A stretch of 64,000 nt of DNA. Source: Pseudo-nitzschia pungens (lineage: Eukaryota > Bacillariophyta > Bacillariophyceae > Bacillariales > Bacillariaceae). The stretch spans positions 1,178,001-1,242,000 of the forward strand of contig CM074765.1 in assembly GCA_037355855.1 (NCBI GenBank). The letters run 5' to 3'. Within the stretch, counting starts at the first letter, position 1, and each line of letters starts with the position of its first letter. The notes under the pieces were generated by a model, which searched no databases, had not been told where the DNA came from, and saw nothing but the letters and a program-made list of their open reading frames with translations. A program made the translations under genes and the position numbers. This document shows, piece after piece, positions 62,763-64,000 of this stretch.

Positions 62763-64000
62763 ATGTTATCATCGTCGTCGGAAGAAAATTTGCACAGCAC
62801 GGCAGTTCCACACGCCTCCTTGGTGTCGAGTCCCACAATGCAGCCAGAAAGTCCGTGCTGTACCTGTAAAAGCAAGTCCGATTGCCTCGTTAAATCCTGC
62901 CCGTGTTTCAAGGCTGGAGAAATCTGTGACGCGGGAATCTGCAACTGTAGCCCAGGACACTGTCTCAATTATGCTGGGTCCCTCCAACTCATCGAAGAAC
63001 GCAAACGTATCAGGGATAAGATGGGCCTTACATACGCACAAAAGGTTTTTGACGAACATTGGAGTGCATATGGAACAGAAACAAACAAACCCGAAGAAGA
63101 ATCATTGCAAACGACTGCTGCAAAGAAAGCAAGAGCAGAAGCAAAAGCAACAACGAAAGCAGTATCTACAGCAACGAAACCGACTACTGCGTCGATGAAT
63201 GAAAATCAGATACCTCCGCCCACAATTAGTCAAGCCCCATATATCTCACCAATGATTATGCCACCAACTGCTCAAATGCAGATGAATCCTTTTCCTTTTC
63301 CTCTCTCTATGGCCCCGCCGGTCAGCATGATTCCACCCCATCTTAACCACAATCGTATCGGTGACCCTCTCGGGTTGGGTGCCATGGGACCCACTCCGAT
63401 GCAACGGGCGCAAGGGCAACTGGAATCTGTCACCACTGAATTAAGTCCGATGCTACGAGCGCAACGAAATCCACAACCAGGTCATGCTGTCATCACTGGA
63501 CCAAGTCCAATGCTTCGTGAACATGGCAACTCCGTACAAATGAACTGATCCTGCCTTGGGACTGAACCCGATGGTTTGGGCGCAGGAGCACCTGCCTACC
63601 GTTCCTGTTATGGGACCAAATTCAATACTTGGGGGACAACTACAGCCACCGATGCTCTCACCGCAAGTCTCCTTGTATGTGAAGAAATTGCAATCGGACG
63701 TTGTAAGGCTAGGGAAAGAGCTGGAAATGGCAAGATCCGCAAATCGGAAGAACAAATACCGCGTCAAAAATCCAAATCGAAGTTCGAATGAAAACGAGAC
63801 AGTTGACACACAAAAGCCCCAAGGAAAGTCTTCAAACCCAAATAATTTGGACAACAGTGACATAGAAAACAGTAGGGGTATTAGTATTGAAATGACGGAG
63901 GATAGCATTTTCTCGCTGAAGAATCAGATCGAGGAGCTCCAACAGAGATGCAAATTGGAACGTAATATGCGTCTCGAAGAGATCGAGAAGGCCAAGACTG
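62763..64000 (+). CDS. CXC (tesmin/TSO1-like) DNA-binding protein, partial at the window end and with a frame break
   Basis: Frame 1 runs 62763-63548. Residues 33-67 hold one CXC motif (CTCKSKSDCLVKSCPCFKAG followed by EICDAGICNCSPGHC), a zinc-binding fold known in animal and plant cell-cycle regulators (LIN54, TSO1). After it come a helical segment, an Ala/Lys-rich stretch and Met/Pro-rich repeats of the form GPTPMQRAQ, SPMLRAQ, GPSPMLREH. At about 63535-63585 the coding pattern moves to another frame (LGLNPMVWAQEHL continues the repeats). It then stays open to the window edge, ending in a Leu/Glu coiled coil. The change can be a single-base shift, or a 52-nt GT-AG intron (63534-63585) that restores the frame exactly. 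Only one CXC copy is visible, whereas LIN54 and TSO1 have two. Confidence 0.8.

Overview
This window looks like nuclear DNA of a pennate diatom. The evidence is threefold. Several predicted proteins begin with a signal peptide followed by the Phe-containing cleavage motif (ASAF type) of heterokont plastid presequences. One gene has the CRAL-TRIO-like plus DUF6824 layout that I know from diatom genomes. The full-length retrotransposon has a diatom-type (CoDi-like) Copia polyprotein. Genes have no introns or one short GT-AG intron. A member of Bacillariales is plausible, but that is an inference from general flavour only.

Layout. 1-3.5 kb: repeat-rich DNA with a large foldback element (769-1306). 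3.5-11.3 kb: a CRAL-TRIO/DUF6824 gene (+), a low-complexity, LRR-like nuclear-type protein (-, one intron), a 225-bp foldback MITE, and a small unknown gene (-). 13-19.4 kb: a secreted PQQ-type sugar dehydrogenase with PKD domain and a GPI-like tail (-), and a plastid-type ferredoxin/metallo-beta-lactamase fusion (-). 16.4-24.3 kb: a cluster of a 95-bp hairpin repeat family, an HSF transcription factor (+, one intron) and tRNA-Pro(AGG). 25.3-26.8 kb: a plastid-targeted coiled-coil protein of unknown function (-). 27.4-34.4 kb: a repeat island bounded by a 24-bp inverted repeat. It holds a broken gag-protease retroelement, a 181-bp tandem satellite (5 units), a 28-bp array and a ~1-kb GC-rich minisatellite. 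35.9-40 kb: a plastid-type unknown protein and a PCIF1/CAPAM-type mRNA cap m6Am methyltransferase (-). 41.3-46.95 kb: an intact Copia element with identical 217-bp LTRs and a 5-bp target duplication. It has split a small membrane-protein gene after codon 9. 48.5-57.5 kb: a strikingly GC-rich block with a plastid MATE transporter (+), farnesyl diphosphate synthase (-), an SDR oxidoreductase (+) and two small membrane proteins (+). 58.4-64 kb: a plastid HAT/TPR protein like Mbb1/HCF107 (-) and a CXC (tesmin/TSO1-like) gene (+), which has a frame break and runs off the window.

The genes do not form an operon or one pathway. They are a mixed set of nuclear genes: chloroplast RNA metabolism and transport, isoprenoid synthesis, cap methylation, and stress and cell-cycle type transcription factors. 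The most informative sites are the recent Copia insertion, whose host reading frame can be reconstructed exactly across the target duplication, and the family of 95-bp palindromic elements.
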